Made by a program: the position numbers and the translations under genes. A model generated the notes under the pieces. It searched no databases. It had not been told where the DNA came from and saw nothing but the letters and a program-made list of their open reading frames with translations. This document shows, one piece after another, positions 1 to 12,408 of a stretch of DNA of 64,000 bases. The first letter of the stretch is position 1. The number at the start of each line of letters is the position of its first letter. The stretch is from Drosophila miranda (Eukaryota; Arthropoda; Insecta; Diptera; Drosophilidae): contig NC_046677.1 of NCBI RefSeq assembly GCF_003369915.1, positions 16,944,913 to 17,008,912 on the forward strand. The letters are read 5' to 3'.

Positions 1-440
1 TTTCTTTCTGCACTTGCCTTTCCGGACGGATAAGGGCTTTTGGCCAACGAACTACATCTTACTTAGCGCAGAGACACACACACACACAGTGAAGTGTAAC
101 ATGATATGTTGACATGAGTGGGTGTGTATCTGTGTGAGTGTGAGTTCATGTGTGGGTGAGTGCGTAATTCAATAGCAATCCCAAGTATTTGAAGTTCTTT
201 GGTGCGTAAAGATGCTGGGCCAACACTCCCCACACAAATTGTACTTCCTACCGCCCAAGCCCTTCGTCTTCATCCATCTTTCAACCTCGCTCTTAGTGTC
301 AGTCATGGTGGATTAAGCAATTGAAATTGGATTAGACATAGACTCACCCGCACTACCGCTCGCCCTCTGTCAAACAACTTCAATTTGCATGTGCTGGTAA
401 TCCCGGTATCTGAGACATCCCACTGACATGTATTTTCTAG

Positions 441-687
441 GGATTATACAGCTGTTAACCCCACTCTGAGGCCGCACTGCAACTACATCACTTTGGATGC
501 AGGATTAGGTAAATACTCGCTCTTCACACGCTCTTTGGCAGCTGGAAAATAAATTAATGCTGCCTCTTAAGTTCAATTCTTTAAATAATGCCCCATCTCG
601 AAAGAATTTTCAGCTGCAGCTGCAACAGCATTCATCGATTTGTCTTCAGAGGGAGGACTCCAGGAGGACGTTACTCCAAGATGTTGA
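441..687 (+). CDS. Probable last two exons of a gene that begins before the window
   Basis: Not recognised. A TATTTTCTAG acceptor precedes a 68-nt exon (441-508) open in one frame only; it encodes 22 residues including HCNYITLDAGL and ends at a GGTAAATA donor. A second acceptor (AATTTTCAG, ending at 613) joins in the same phase and continues as AAAATAFIDLSSEGG, ending at a TGA at 685-687. The splice phase matches (G|CT) and the 105-nt intron is a normal fly size. The first exon starts mid-codon, so earlier exons must lie outside the window, and I see no start here. A competing 57-codon ATG frame starts at 557 and runs over the same bases. Function unknown; the exon structure is inference from splice signals. 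Confidence 0.35.
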
Positions 688-1112
688 CAAAGTTAGGAAA
701 GTAAGTCAAAATTTGTGCACTTTGCTTTAGCCTTACGGAAAACTGAAACAGCCCCTTGAACGCATTTAAAAAGTTCTGGAACAAAAACATTTAACTTTTC
801 AACCTAAAAAAAGTAAAAGGACGAAAACTTTCCGAAACTTCATTTGAAATGATAGCCAGCCCACGTATCGATAGCCACAAGAGAGCAAACATTATTGCAG
901 ACAAAGGAGTAGCAATTGAGGAAACTGATCGGAGCTGATTGAGGTCCCTATGATCCCTTTTTTGGAGACAACAGTTGGACGTAGTATTAGGACTTTACTC
1001 GGGCAAAGACAGAGAAATTTCAATGGGAACTTAGTAGTTTAGAAATTTAGACAGGAACCGAAAACACATTTCGGAACCTCCACATTTTTTGGAATCTACA
1101 AAATTATAGATA
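688..1112. other. Non-coding gap
   Basis: AT-rich sequence with no supported gene. A GTAAGT at 701 could be the donor of an alternative reading of the preceding exon. No clear core promoter for the gene that follows. Confidence 0.4.
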
Positions 1113-2006
1113 ATGTGCGCCTGCTGCCATAGTAGCTGTTATGGCTGCTGCTTTCCTCCCCGCTGCAGGGATACCAAGTTGGTAGTTATCGGCAAGCACC
1201 GCATCTGCATCCCCAAGAAGAAAGAAAAATGTAACTGTTATCGGAATCGTTGCCTCCTGGTGGCACTGGCGTACCTCTTCCGCTGCTCACATGTCTCCAT
1301 GCTGTCCATGCTCTGGCGAATGGCGTGCAACGCGGGCCAGCCACTGAGAGGATTCTCGCGAGACGCGGCCTGGAGTGTGATGCAGGGGGTGAGAGCGCCA
1401 TTTACCGAAGTGAATGACCAAGAGATCTACGACAGTTTGTACGATCGCTGCGGGATGGCCATCGATCCATTTGACCCGGACAACACCTACAAGATGCTGC
1501 GCCTGATGTTCATCAACACGGCCCTAGGCCCGGATCAGCGGATGGGTCTCATGCGCATGCTGGAAAAGCTGAATGAGTGTTCCTTCCGGCAAGTCAATCT
1601 GGACCTGCTTCTGCAAACGCTCGCCTCCATCAGCATTGACGAATTCGTCTACAGCCTCATCCATCAGCACAAGCTGAACGCCTGCAATGACAAGCTATCC
1701 GAGGATCTGTCGCAGCTCTACGAACGCGTGGGCACCACCAATAAGCACGCCATCATACGAAACCGCAATCGCCGTGACAGTGGGAAGGTCGACGTGGATA
1801 TGAGTGTCGACCCTGTAAAGGCGGCATCCGACCTGTCTCGCAACACCCTAGTATACTGCATCCCTGCCTCAAGGAATACCAACCCTGAACAATCACGTTC
1901 AAGTCCCAGTGGCTGCCTGCGGTACGCCCCAAGGGGGAAGGACAAGCGGCGGAAAAATAACAGCAACGGACTAATGCTAAGTGGCCGCACGGGCACAGAT
2001 CCATAA
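1113..2006 (+). CDS. Intronless orphan protein, cysteine-rich N-terminus, 297 aa
   Basis: Not recognised. The ATG at 1113 is preceded in frame by TAG at 1107, which fixes the start unless there is an upstream exon. Residues 1-20 are packed with cysteines (C2, C4, C5, C9, C12, C13, C18), followed by a basic stretch (KKKEK) and a second cysteine/hydrophobic patch near residues 40-58. Residues about 95-205 are a soluble, probably helical segment rich in Leu, Met, Asp and Glu. The C-terminal 80 residues are basic and Ser/Asn-rich, with a KDKRRKNN cluster that may be a nuclear signal. Codon use in the 1400-1700 part is GC-rich at third positions, unlike the AT-rich flanks, which supports real coding. 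No signal peptide. The cysteine clusters could be lipidated or bind metal; that is speculation. Function unknown. Confidence 0.7.
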   Translation: MCACCHSSCYGCCFPPRCRDTKLVVIGKHRICIPKKKEKCNCYRNRCLLVALAYLFRCSHVSMLSMLWRMACNAGQPLRGFSRDAAWSVMQGVRAPFTEVNDQEIYDSLYDRCGMAIDPFDPDNTYKMLRLMFINTALGPDQRMGLMRMLEKLNECSFRQVNLDLLLQTLASISIDEFVYSLIHQHKLNACNDKLSEDLSQLYERVGTTNKHAIIRNRNRRDSGKVDVDMSVDPVKAASDLSRNTLVYCIPASRNTNPEQSRSSPSGCLRYAPRGKDKRRKNNSNGLMLSGRTGTDP

Positions 2007-5000
2007 TTTTGTTCATCGATTCACAAATCAATCTACATCTATACATCGTATATATAAAAATGGAGTGCAAAATTTATGTGATTTGGCTCAAATTTTGTTT
2101 CAGTGGTTCGTATTCGCCAGAAGAAGGTTTTAGCGAAAGAACATTTTTGGAAAACCCACTGGGATAGAGGGTACGAATGAAAGCATACGTGCACTAGAGC
2201 GAGCAAATTCAGCACAAATATTTTCCACCATATACCACACTCATCCACAACTTTGCAGTCTAGAGATTTTATAGAGTCTGCTAATTGGTATACAGGCAGA
2301 AAGCTTAAGGGCTAACTTACACCTGAAACACACAGAATTTCATTAATTTAAAAGTCGGCCAGGCGTTGCACATATCCCACACGGCAACTGATGGCCGGTC
2401 AGAGCCAGAGCATATTTTATAAATAAGTAAAATGAATTTTCTCCAAACATTTAAACTTGCCAAACATCAGCAGCAGCAGCAAAAGGCAAAGGCGGCCACC
2501 GCTGGACATAATAAAATTGGGTAGAAATCTAAAATTTAAGCTACTATTTAAAACTTTTGCCTTTTGCATGAAAAGTTTTTCCTGCACAAAATTCCGAATG
2601 ACCTCAAAAATTCTTGGCCAAGGACCGATATACATATATGTGGGTCCTTTCTGCTTGAGCGTTAAGTGCTGCTGACCCAACGGCAAAGTTGGAGGGCGGG
2701 CTCAATGAAAATTTCAAATTGATTTCGTTAATTTGTTGTGGGAACTTTTTCTCGTGGCCCAGACATTATTTTCGCATTTAAATACGAATTTTTCCAGCTC
2801 CAACCCAGGACTGGGTGCTATTTTCCCAAACATCTAACACAAACCGCTGTCATAAACATTTTTCACTGCCAAAAGGAGACAAACAAAGGCAGGGCGAGAG
2901 CATTGCCAGACATTTGACAACGCCGCTGAACAAACAAAGATATCAGTTGCCATGGGATATTGCGGGGACTGAGATACGCCCCCACATACCCATCAACCAG
3001 ATGAGTTCTCATTTGTAGGGCATACTTCTAGGTGTCACCCAGCATATGAGGCTGGGTAATTAAAGCAATGCAATGTGAAATTTTGAATGGTTTCCCTGTA
3101 CATCTCTACAGCTCCTGCCTTTTATTTATATTATATATGCTTCTCAGCTGGAATATGGCTGTTGTGCTAGTTCCACACAAGCGAACCACCGAAAAACATG
3201 TTCTGTTGGAACATCGAGCATGTTCGATGGTAGCGTGCTCTAACAGAATACACAAGAAATTTCCCGCTATTATAATATTTTGGGAGCTCTGTTCGCTGTT
3301 AGGGCTTCGGAGCCTTTAAACAGCTTTTAATATGTCCCCCGAAGAGGGTCCGCACTTCAGTTCGTCGTGGATTCTGTAAGAGTGCGGTTTAGGGAGCGGA
3401 TATATCAGAACGGTTTTGTTAAGTTAAATATTTGAATCGGCAATTGATGTAGCAATATATTTAAGAATAAGTTTTAGAAAAAAACAAATTTTTACAAATT
3501 TACAAAAAATTCACAAAAGGAATAATAATAATTTAACACCATCCAAAAGTGAGAATTAAATGTTATGTGTCCCAAAACATCAGAGAGGAATGATCTCAAA
3601 ATCGAAATTATTGAAGTCTCTATCAGTTCCCTCCATTATCTTAATGGAAAGTGAGTTTGAAATCCTAATTCTCCGCACAACAATTGATGTATGCAAGGAA
3701 TACCACACCCAAAGCCCTGCCCGTGCGGATTTCCATTGAGAGCTTATTGTATTTATTGAATATCGAATACAGCTGTCAGCGGCAGCAGCGGAGCAGAGTT
3801 TAGCAATTTCTTAACAAAAAATCAGTAAATATGAATTTCAATTGCTGAAAATGTTCCTCAACTGGCATAAATAAGTAGTATCGCATATGGTTCCGCCCGA
3901 CTGACTGCGCCAGTAAGTATGCAACGTTCGATTAACTTGTAATTTCCGAATTTCCACACACTCTCCCAAATGAGGAAGATTTTTCTTTCTTTATACACTT
4001 TGCAGAGGGTATTGTGATAATTTTGCAATGAATATAAAACCGATGTGCATGGAACTATTTATTTATTTTATTTATTTATTTATTTTTTTTTTTTTATGGC
4101 CTTTCCCGCAAAGTTGAACCTATCTCAAGACACTTTTGTATGAAGTCTTCCATTCTAAATAGAAAGCTGTTTTTTACGAATCGAACAATAGGAATCAGTA
4201 AATCTTTTGTTTTAAGTCTGATAACTTTATCATAACTTAGCAATAAAAATAATTAGTCGAGAAACGATTTCGTTTATTGTATCTGAAAGAGTGTCTACGG
4301 CATCGGTTAACGAAACATCTTGCTTTTGGTTGAAATTCACGCGATAAAAGAACCAAAAAATTTCCAGTCGACAAACAAAAGCAGTGCACCCTATCTGGGA
4401 AACCAGCTCTCCTGCTGTGCCTCTCGAAAACGATGCATAATTTATGACTTTCTGTCGACTTTCCACGTAGCCGTTACCGTTAACCGGTAATGTCGATAAT
4501 GTTGGGTGCCTCATTGCCTCCGATTGCCAATATGTGCCCGATACTTGTTCGCCACGTCGCTACAGGCTTTTTCGTATACATATATCCCTGAGCGTTTATT
4601 TGCAGTTTTCGATGCTGTTGCTCGACCGTATTAAATCTTTTTCCTGTTGTTGCGATTGCCGTTGGCTTATAGTGTCCATTTCCGCTCGCAAAATAAAGCT
4701 CGGACATTGGATCTCATTTACTCATGGCTGTTAAACAATAATTCATTTTCAATTAATGCAATGAATTAAGTGGAGTTGAGTGCGAGATCTTCTTTGTCTG
4801 TGTCCAGGATTGTGTCACATTTGAGTACATGTACAAATGTCCCACGGAAAGGAATTAATTGATTAAACTCAGTTAAGTTCGACTACCAGCTGGAGGAGTC
4901 TCGGATACAAAAGATACACCCCAAATAAAATCGATCATCAGTTTTCAGTGGTTATTCCAGTTTCATTTCATACATTTGATTAATTTTGATACCATTTTAG

Positions 5001-8000
5001 TATACGATGGATATTCTCCTTATAAAAATCCCTGAAACTCATAAGATCAAAAACAAAAATAATAAGCCTTCTGCCCCAATCTCAATCTATTACATGGATT
5101 ACCCTCAATAGCCGCTGATGTGAAAACATAAAAAAAAGATTTGCCCCAGCAAAAGCTATTTTCCATATACGAAAGCCATCTGCACCGATCCCAGATGCAT
5201 TTGCATAAACACATCCGCCAGAGCGGAAAAACCCATCATCAATTTGTCAATTGTCTTGGCAATGCAGTTGCCAAATTTCTGGCCAAAGAGATTGATGATG
5301 ATGCGAAAATACTTTCAGACTTTGAGCCGATTTTCTAGACTTTTTTTACGGCTGCCATAAAAAGTGACGGATAAGAAATTTGCATGGCTTGGGCTTGGGT
5401 TTCATTGCGGTTGCCTGGTCGTGGGCCTGGTCGTGGGCCTGTTCGATGCGGTGATTCTAATAAATTATCTGATAAAACAATTTAAAAGTCATTAAATAAA
5501 TTTTGTTGCCACTGGCATTGTATTAATTTCGGGAGGACTCACTTTCATGGGTGGGTGGGATCCTGGAGGAAGCGGACATCTCGCTCACACAATTTAGAGC
5601 TGACCCAAATGCATTTTTTTATGGTCCAGAATCGAAAGTCAAAGTAATTTAATTTCGGTTTCTCCTTTGCGCCACTTTTATGGCACACGCAGAGCCATGG
5701 CGTTGACAGTTTCCTTGGCGCTTTTTTATTTCATTTTTCCACTTTTTTACCCTATATTTGTGGTCTAAAGAGGTATACTGTAGCTCTGAATGTATATGGA
5801 ACATGCAGAATGAATAGGTATGCTTTTATGTGAAGATTCTATCGCTTCTGTCGCTGGCGGATAATCATTACAAGGCAGAATAAGGAAGGCATGTTCCAGG
5901 TGATCCTCTTTCGATAAGGACCTGTCTTCCGAGTGTCCAGGAATAAAAACTGAGGATGGAACCTAGAGTTTTATAGAAGCATATCATTTTGGAAGCTCAT
6001 GTAAGTCCCCAATAGGATCTGAACATTAAGTATCTCTTTGTCGAGTCACTTCACCACAACTTTTGCGTTTTTGTGCAATTTTTTGTTGTACTTTTAAGCT
6101 GTTTCTAGTACAAATCGTCAGCCAGGCAGAAAAGTTGACAGCCATGCTGGAAAATGTACCATAGGTGGGTCGGTGTCCTTCTGCGAGGGGTCCGGAGCTT
6201 AGGGGCCAGAGAAAAATCGAGTAAAAAGTGCTTTTTTAACTTTGCCTTCATTAAAACCTTTCAAATGGCGGCAAGTTAACAAGCCCAGAGACAATTTCAA
6301 TGTAATTTGAAAGGGATTTTTATTAGCGCACTTTCCCCCAGTTCAGTTCGCAGACAAAAGCGTAAAAAATGCTAATTAAATCTAATGTAAATGCTGATTG
6401 TTCAACGCAGCAGGAGGAAAATCTACTGAAAGTGAGGAAAATTACACAAAAGTTGTATTTAATTAGAGCACTTTGACAGTGCAACGAGTTGAAATGATGG
6501 AATAAATTGTTTCGCTAGAAGAAAGGCTGATATTTTGCATTATTTTACATTTTTAGTGTCCCAAGCAGTTTACTTAGTAAAAGTTTACTGGAGTCCATGG
6601 CTTGAAGATTAAACATTTGAATGAAAAATCATTTCCCTAGCATTTCCCTTAACTCTTTCCCGATCTTTGACACACAGTATGGCACTCGCCTCACCTCCTT
6701 GTAGAAGCTTTGTCAAGCGTTGCCCCGTCAAATAATTCTAACTCATAAATGTCTGTCATATCGGATACACAATCAACACGTCAACAAATATTTAGTCTCT
6801 TGCTATCCTATACCTTCAAACATTCTTCCCTCATGTATAGACACGCCAATGAAGTGTGGTATTGTTTATCAAATAAAGTACATGATAACTGGAATATATC
6901 ACTACTCCTAAAAACATTTCCTTTACATCGGATTAATCCTACAACAAATACAATAAAAAAGTTAGTTATATAATAAAATAAATAAATAATATAATAATAA
7001 TAAATAAATAATTCCGATGTACCATCTCTCGACACAAAAACGAACCGATCTTTACTTTTCTCATCAATTTCCTTCCTCCAATTTGCACATCTCCTAACAA
7101 CCTTCATCATCAAATAATGCCCAAATAAATCAATTTTTATAAGTAAATATATAAATATCCGACACAGCATTTAATGGATAAAAGTTACGACCGTCCGCCA
7201 AATGCAATAGTGATAAATATGAAAAATCAATGACGTTGTTGCAAATATCCTTTGATAGTGGAAAAACCACGCCAATAAATAACTGCAGAGTAGAATAAAA
7301 AGCAAAAATATAATTGATTTTAAATCCGATGAGCAAAAAAGAGGGAAAACAGTTGCAGAAAACACAAAAGCCTGCAAAGTGAAAGCAAACAAACTGCAAG
7401 CCGATAAAATCAAATGCTAATGGAAAACGGGAAAAACAATCAAATCCATTCGAAGTGAAGTGGAGGAATCGAAATTATAAATTAGAATAAATTTAATTTG
7501 ATAATAGAACTTAAAGTATCTGATTAACTAAATAGAACCTTAAACGCAGAAAATGTGGAAATATTTTAAATTAAAGGGGCAAGAAGGACATTTTTTGCAT
7601 TTCCAGTTACAATGACTCCGGTTTCGGGATCTAACACTAATCAGAAAATATTGAAAAATAGTCCCAATCATCACAATCAATTATAGCGCAGAGAATACAA
7701 AATTACACTTCAAAATATATCCAAGGTGTATTGAAAAGAAGAGCTATATTTAAGCTTTAAGAAAATGAAGCTCTTAGCTGTAGAATTTTAAAGAAATTCC
7801 TCCAACTCGATTTGCGGTCCCCATTTTGTTGGAACAACGCTTAGCCAAGAACAACGGAAATTCGAAGCCACTTTGCTGCTTGCTAATTTTTGTTGTTTGT
7901 TTGTTGGCTCATTTTTTCAACTTCTGCCACTACCACAGCTTCCTTTGTTGGCAGTGTTGCTGCTGCTTGTTGACAACAGCGACAACGACAACGACATCAG

Positions 8001-10405
8001 TTTATTTTTTATCAGCTTTATGCTAATAGATTTGAGGACACTTGCAGCAGCTGCTCCTTGTACCCGACCCACTGTCGACCGGGACTTGTTTGGAATGTAG
8101 CCAAAGTTCAGCTTGGTCTCAAAATATGCAAAGCATTCGAGAGTTTCACAATCAAGCAACAAATAATTTAGATTATTGAAGATGATTATTAACAGTGGTT
8201 AAAATTCCATTCACTCAATCGCATGCCATGACACATGGACAGAGACCAATTGAAACCTTTTGTGGTGGACTAGCACAAACAGCAATCAGCCATCTTTCTG
8301 CATCTCCTCAAATTCTACTATTAATAATGAAGCTTGACGAAGGGGGAAGGAGGAAATGCCCAGCCAAGGAGCGATGGCTATGAAAGGAACAACAAATGCA
8401 GCAATCAGCAATTTTTGCGGTCATGCCACAGACTAAAAGAAAAACAAATTATGGAAAACAAAAACAAACAACCCTGTGGTTGGTTGAGGGAATTGGAATT
8501 TTCTTAATAATTGAACTTCATTTAATATTCGTTTACAGTATGCGTATTCAAACCCCTCTCACGGGCTCGACCTTTTTCGAATATCTTTATCGTTTTCAAT
8601 ATAATTGATTGGCTTTTTTCTCAGTATATAGGAGTATTGCTTTTATTTTTCCGCTCTTGAGCATAAAAGTGAAGACAAGGCATCAGTAATGGGCATTAAA
8701 ACGGAACGAAATGTGTCAGCCTGATGGATATTTCCCTGCCTCTCTACCTACCTCTTCCGTGCCTACCATATCCCTCACTTATACTAAGGCACTTTTCCTG
8801 CCTCTACATCTACTATGTCCCACCCTTCTCCCCCAAGGCACTCAATATCGTCCATAAAAAAAGAAGAACTTGCGTTGTCAATATTAAAATTGAAAATATT
8901 TCATTGCCAGGCTTCCGCATAGATTTGATCCTACAGTCTGTCGACATGATTGGAATTATAATAAGCTTCTCTGCCAAAAAAATGAATAAGGAAGAAAGAT
9001 TTATTTCTTTTTCTTCTTTGTCTATAGCCTTGTATACCCAACAATGTGGGGCTGTCCAGTGAGATGTGGGCGGGGCAGGCATAACTTGTAGTTAACTATG
9101 TACAAGTTTTTGTCGAATACGAGTATGTGTTCCTATCATAAGTTTTGTGTGTGTTCCGCCTTTGTTGCGCTCACTTGAGCTTGAAACTCGTAATGTACGG
9201 CTGCCCCAAAATGTAGGCAACACAAAATGTATATATGTATGTATGCATGCAGATAAGGCAAGAGCCGGTCACACACAAACAAACACATAGCACTGCACAC
9301 ATAGATACACCAGAAACCATACAGATATACCACACAGATAGACCACACACAAATATATGTTTATGTAAGAGAAAAGCAGGAAAGATGAACAAGTTTAATA
9401 TGCCGAAGTTTTTATATCCTATCAAATCTATGCTTTAAGTCCATAAATCTCTTTAGTGATGTCTTGCGCAACTGATAGCTAAAATATCAAACAAATATAC
9501 ATATAGACATATATAAGATATACTCCTTCAGCAAAGACATGCTAAAGTATTCCAATTCTGATACCAGGTTTCTAGATAAAATAGTCTTGAATATACAATC
9601 TATGGCAGACTTGTGATTTGGTAATCAGATGATATTATCGAGGTTTTAAAAACCGTTTATAAATGTATAATACTGTTTTATTGGGAAAAATGCATTGTTT
9701 TTTAAATTGACATGTGTTGACATCTTAAAAAAACAGAAAAAGTATTTACTAAATTCAGAGCGGAATAGATTCGAGACTTGTGTTGAATATACTCTGAGTG
9801 TTAAGCTCGTTTTGAACATGATTTTTGATAGATTGTCCAATGTGACCCAATCTTGCCGAGTTTTCTGAGAAAAAGATAGCCAAATTAAAATCATTTCAAT
9901 TTGAAAATACTTTCATCTATTCGTTGCAAATATTTAATCAAAATCACATTACCTTCTTTAAGGGTATTCAAATGTATTGCAAATGAAAGCAGCATGAGCT
10001 ATATCTTTGTGCCAATTCCTGTTTGAGCATTTTTTTGGCACATTCCCCCTTTCAGATTTCCTCTTGAATTGTAATTTTACAACTGTTGACTGGATTATGT
10101 AGTTTTGGTGGTTCCTTATAACATATATGTATGTCCATTACCATATGTGCATTTTCGTATGTAAATGTGGCTTGTCCAACATGCGTTTTCCCCTAAAAAT
10201 TATATTAAACAACTATTGGCGAATGATTCCTATTTTAAGCTCATTCGTGATTCACTTTGACTATTTGCCAATCGACTGTATTCATTCTACATAGAAGGAC
10301 AGCCGAAAGGATACTCTCGTATTTGTTGAACCACTAAGACTGTAATCCCTTTTCTGTTTTGACTGTGATTGGCCACATTAAAATGGAGATTGCACACAGA
10401 AATGA
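2007..10405. other. Long AT-rich intergenic stretch
   Basis: About 8.4 kb without a gene I can support. It holds simple AT runs (4050-4096, TTTA/T tract; 6960-7010, TAAA/TAA tract), a CAG/CTG run near 2467-2481, and a small tandem duplication of CCTGGTCGTGGG at 5414-5439. Short open frames here have AT-driven composition and mostly lack good starts. It may contain regulatory DNA or distal 5' exons of the RasGEF gene to the right; none is provable by eye. Confidence 0.5.
4050..4096. repeat. TTTA / poly-T tract
   Basis: Alternating ATTT units followed by an uninterrupted run of about 13 T, in the left intergenic region. Confidence 0.85.
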
Positions 10406-10411
10406 TTTATT
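10406..10411 (-). terminator. AATAAA overlapping the stop of the small membrane-protein ORF
   Basis: The minus strand reads GCATAATAAATC, so the polyadenylation hexamer shares bases with the TAA stop. A GT-rich downstream element cannot be confirmed by eye. Confidence 0.4.
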
Positions 10412-10778
10412 ATGCATGGCTTATGTAAATAACAAATCCAAACAGAAATCCAAATACAAATAGTAGGTATGCAAAGGTAAGGAGACTCTCATCAACAGAT
10501 GAAGCACCCATGAATCTGGTCTCCTTAATTGGCAATTTGTGACTGACGTAACATTCGACGCCTTGGTATGGGTCTGTAACTGAAGTTAGAATGAAGCTGA
10601 AGCTGTGAAAGAAAATACTTCTTAAGGAGATGAAAAGAGCATTGTATAAAGCACCAGTCCCTGACATGGCATTGATTTCTGCTTCTGGCATTGCCATCAA
10701 TTGCTGCCACTTCCGTTGGGAAACCTTCGCGTGAATGGGGGGCACGGCAACTGTTGAATTTTGGCTGACAAAAGCCAT
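10410..10778 (-). CDS. Small probable membrane protein, 122 aa, two hydrophobic segments
   Basis: Not recognised. It begins with ATG at 10778 and is open to TAA at 10410-10412. The N-terminal ~50 residues are polar (contain HAKVSQRKWQQLMAMPEAEI). Residues about 53-72 form a first hydrophobic stretch, a polar loop follows (TDPYQGVECYVSHKLPIKE), and residues about 98-120 are a strong transmembrane helix (LLTFAYLLFVFGFLFGFVIYI) close to the C-terminus, as in a tail-anchored or two-pass protein. A polyadenylation signal AATAAA (minus strand, 10406-10411) overlaps the stop codon, supporting a compact single-exon gene. Doubts: codon use is only weakly biased, there is no family match, and an AG-rich stretch in the middle could hide a small intron. 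Confidence 0.45.
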   Translation of the reverse strand: MAFVSQNSTVAVPPIHAKVSQRKWQQLMAMPEAEINAMSGTGALYNALFISLRSIFFHSFSFILTSVTDPYQGVECYVSHKLPIKETRFMGASSVDESLLTFAYLLFVFGFLFGFVIYISHA

Positions 10779-12046
10779 GACTCAAAGATGATGACGAGCC
10801 GGAATTAGGTTAATATAAATTGGATTTGCTTGCTTATTTCCATAAGCAGTTGCCAGACAGGTGCTGGAGTGCACTCTCAACAGCAACTTCCTTTTAATCA
10901 CAATCCACGTCCGTATTTCAGGCGCTGCCTTGTGCGTTTCATGTACATATCTGCATATATTTATTATCTAATGGATATTTCATACGTTTTAAGCTTCAAT
11001 CCTCCTTTCAAGCCGCCTGCCACAGTTTTCTTATTTCTGTATTTCCTTAACGGACTGCCTTGAAAAATCCGCGCACGTGTTTATACCTTCATAACATGGG
11101 ATACAGTTTTTCCGACACAGCCTGCACAGAGTACACGTATTCTTTATAACGTTTTTTGATTTTGGTCTGTCTGCTTTAAGGCTTTCTCAGGAAAGAATAA
11201 ATTTGTTAATTTCTTGTCATGATTAAACAATAAATCGAGATGTAGGGGTCAAGAATTTAATGCGAGAAATTATTATTTTTCAAGCTTATGAGACTATTTA
11301 TTAAATTCGTGAATGTGTGTAGAAATTCCTGAAAAAAAAGGTATTTTTTTGAAGTTATATTCATGAGTATCAAAATTAATGAATGGTATCGACACCTAAC
11401 CGGAAGGCCACCATAAATCAAAATGCATACGTATGTGGATATATGATTACATACTTACAGCAAATGTACATTTACTCTCGATTAAGTTCAGAGTTCATCT
11501 TTAACAGCCACAAGACCAAAGAACAAAGGTCGATTCGCCTCTTTTACTCTATGCAAGAAGAAATCCAGGCCAAAAATGTTTATTCATGGATAACCTTGAA
11601 CCAATCTATACATCATTGATGATTTTTTTGGTATTTGGGGGTCTGAACGCGTCTATACATCAATTCTGATTTCGGTTGCTGTTTGGGTCTTAACGCATCT
11701 GCAGTGATTTAATGATTGCCATCGACCCAAGTAATAGGCAACCGTCCTTTTCCTTCCCATCCGGACGTTTCGGTTACGCCCTTATTGACGATGCGCACAT
11801 GTCTATGGACTGATGAGTAGCAAGTGGGCCCAAAGGGATAATAGCCGTAACCATAACGCCCACACATAGACACACTTTCACTGAGGCAGCTATAGGAGGA
11901 GGCCAGTGATTTAAGCACTTGTTCGAGGGCAACACGGCGTATGAGTAATGTGCTGCGATGGACCGAAAAGTTAACTTGTTGACGCCACTTGTGCCTAGAG
12001 TATTATCCCGACGCAATTTCTGATTTGCCTCTTTTTTCTGTTGCAG
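10779..12046. other. Intergenic DNA upstream of the RasGEF gene
   Basis: No supported gene. Contains scattered AT-rich runs. It probably lies in the first intron or the upstream region of the RasGEF1-family gene. Confidence 0.4.
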
Positions 12047-12408
12047 GAATTGAGAAAGACGCAAGAGCCGGTGTGGAAATTGGAAAATCGAGAAACGATA
12101 TACGGAATGAAGTGTCAACTAAGCCTACCCCAAAGGATTAAAACGGAATACGAGAGTTGTTTGGTCAGTGCGGGCCAGCCGAACCTCTAATCCCAAACGA
12201 AATTGACGTTTGATTGGAGGAAAATCAACCGCACTGTCACCTACGTGTCCAGCCATGAGGAAGGGTAACTTTTCACCTGCCCGATCCATGCTCATGCATT
12301 AAACGAGGACAGGACAAACGTCCGAAGGACACACCACCCCAGAAGCAGCCAACCCACACAGCCCCCACACACATGACCGCGTCAGGAGCGGCTGCCCGAA
12401 CGTGACAC
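12047..12408 (+). other. Probable 5' untranslated part of the RasGEF exon
   Basis: A pyrimidine-rich acceptor (CTTTTTTCTGTTGCAG, ending at 12046) lies 362 bases before the start codon, with no donor between. This is what a 5' UTR exon continuous with coding exon 1 would look like. It contains several upstream ATGs (for example 12107, 12254, 12290) followed by short frames. No promoter is visible here, so the transcription start is probably further left. Confidence 0.4.
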
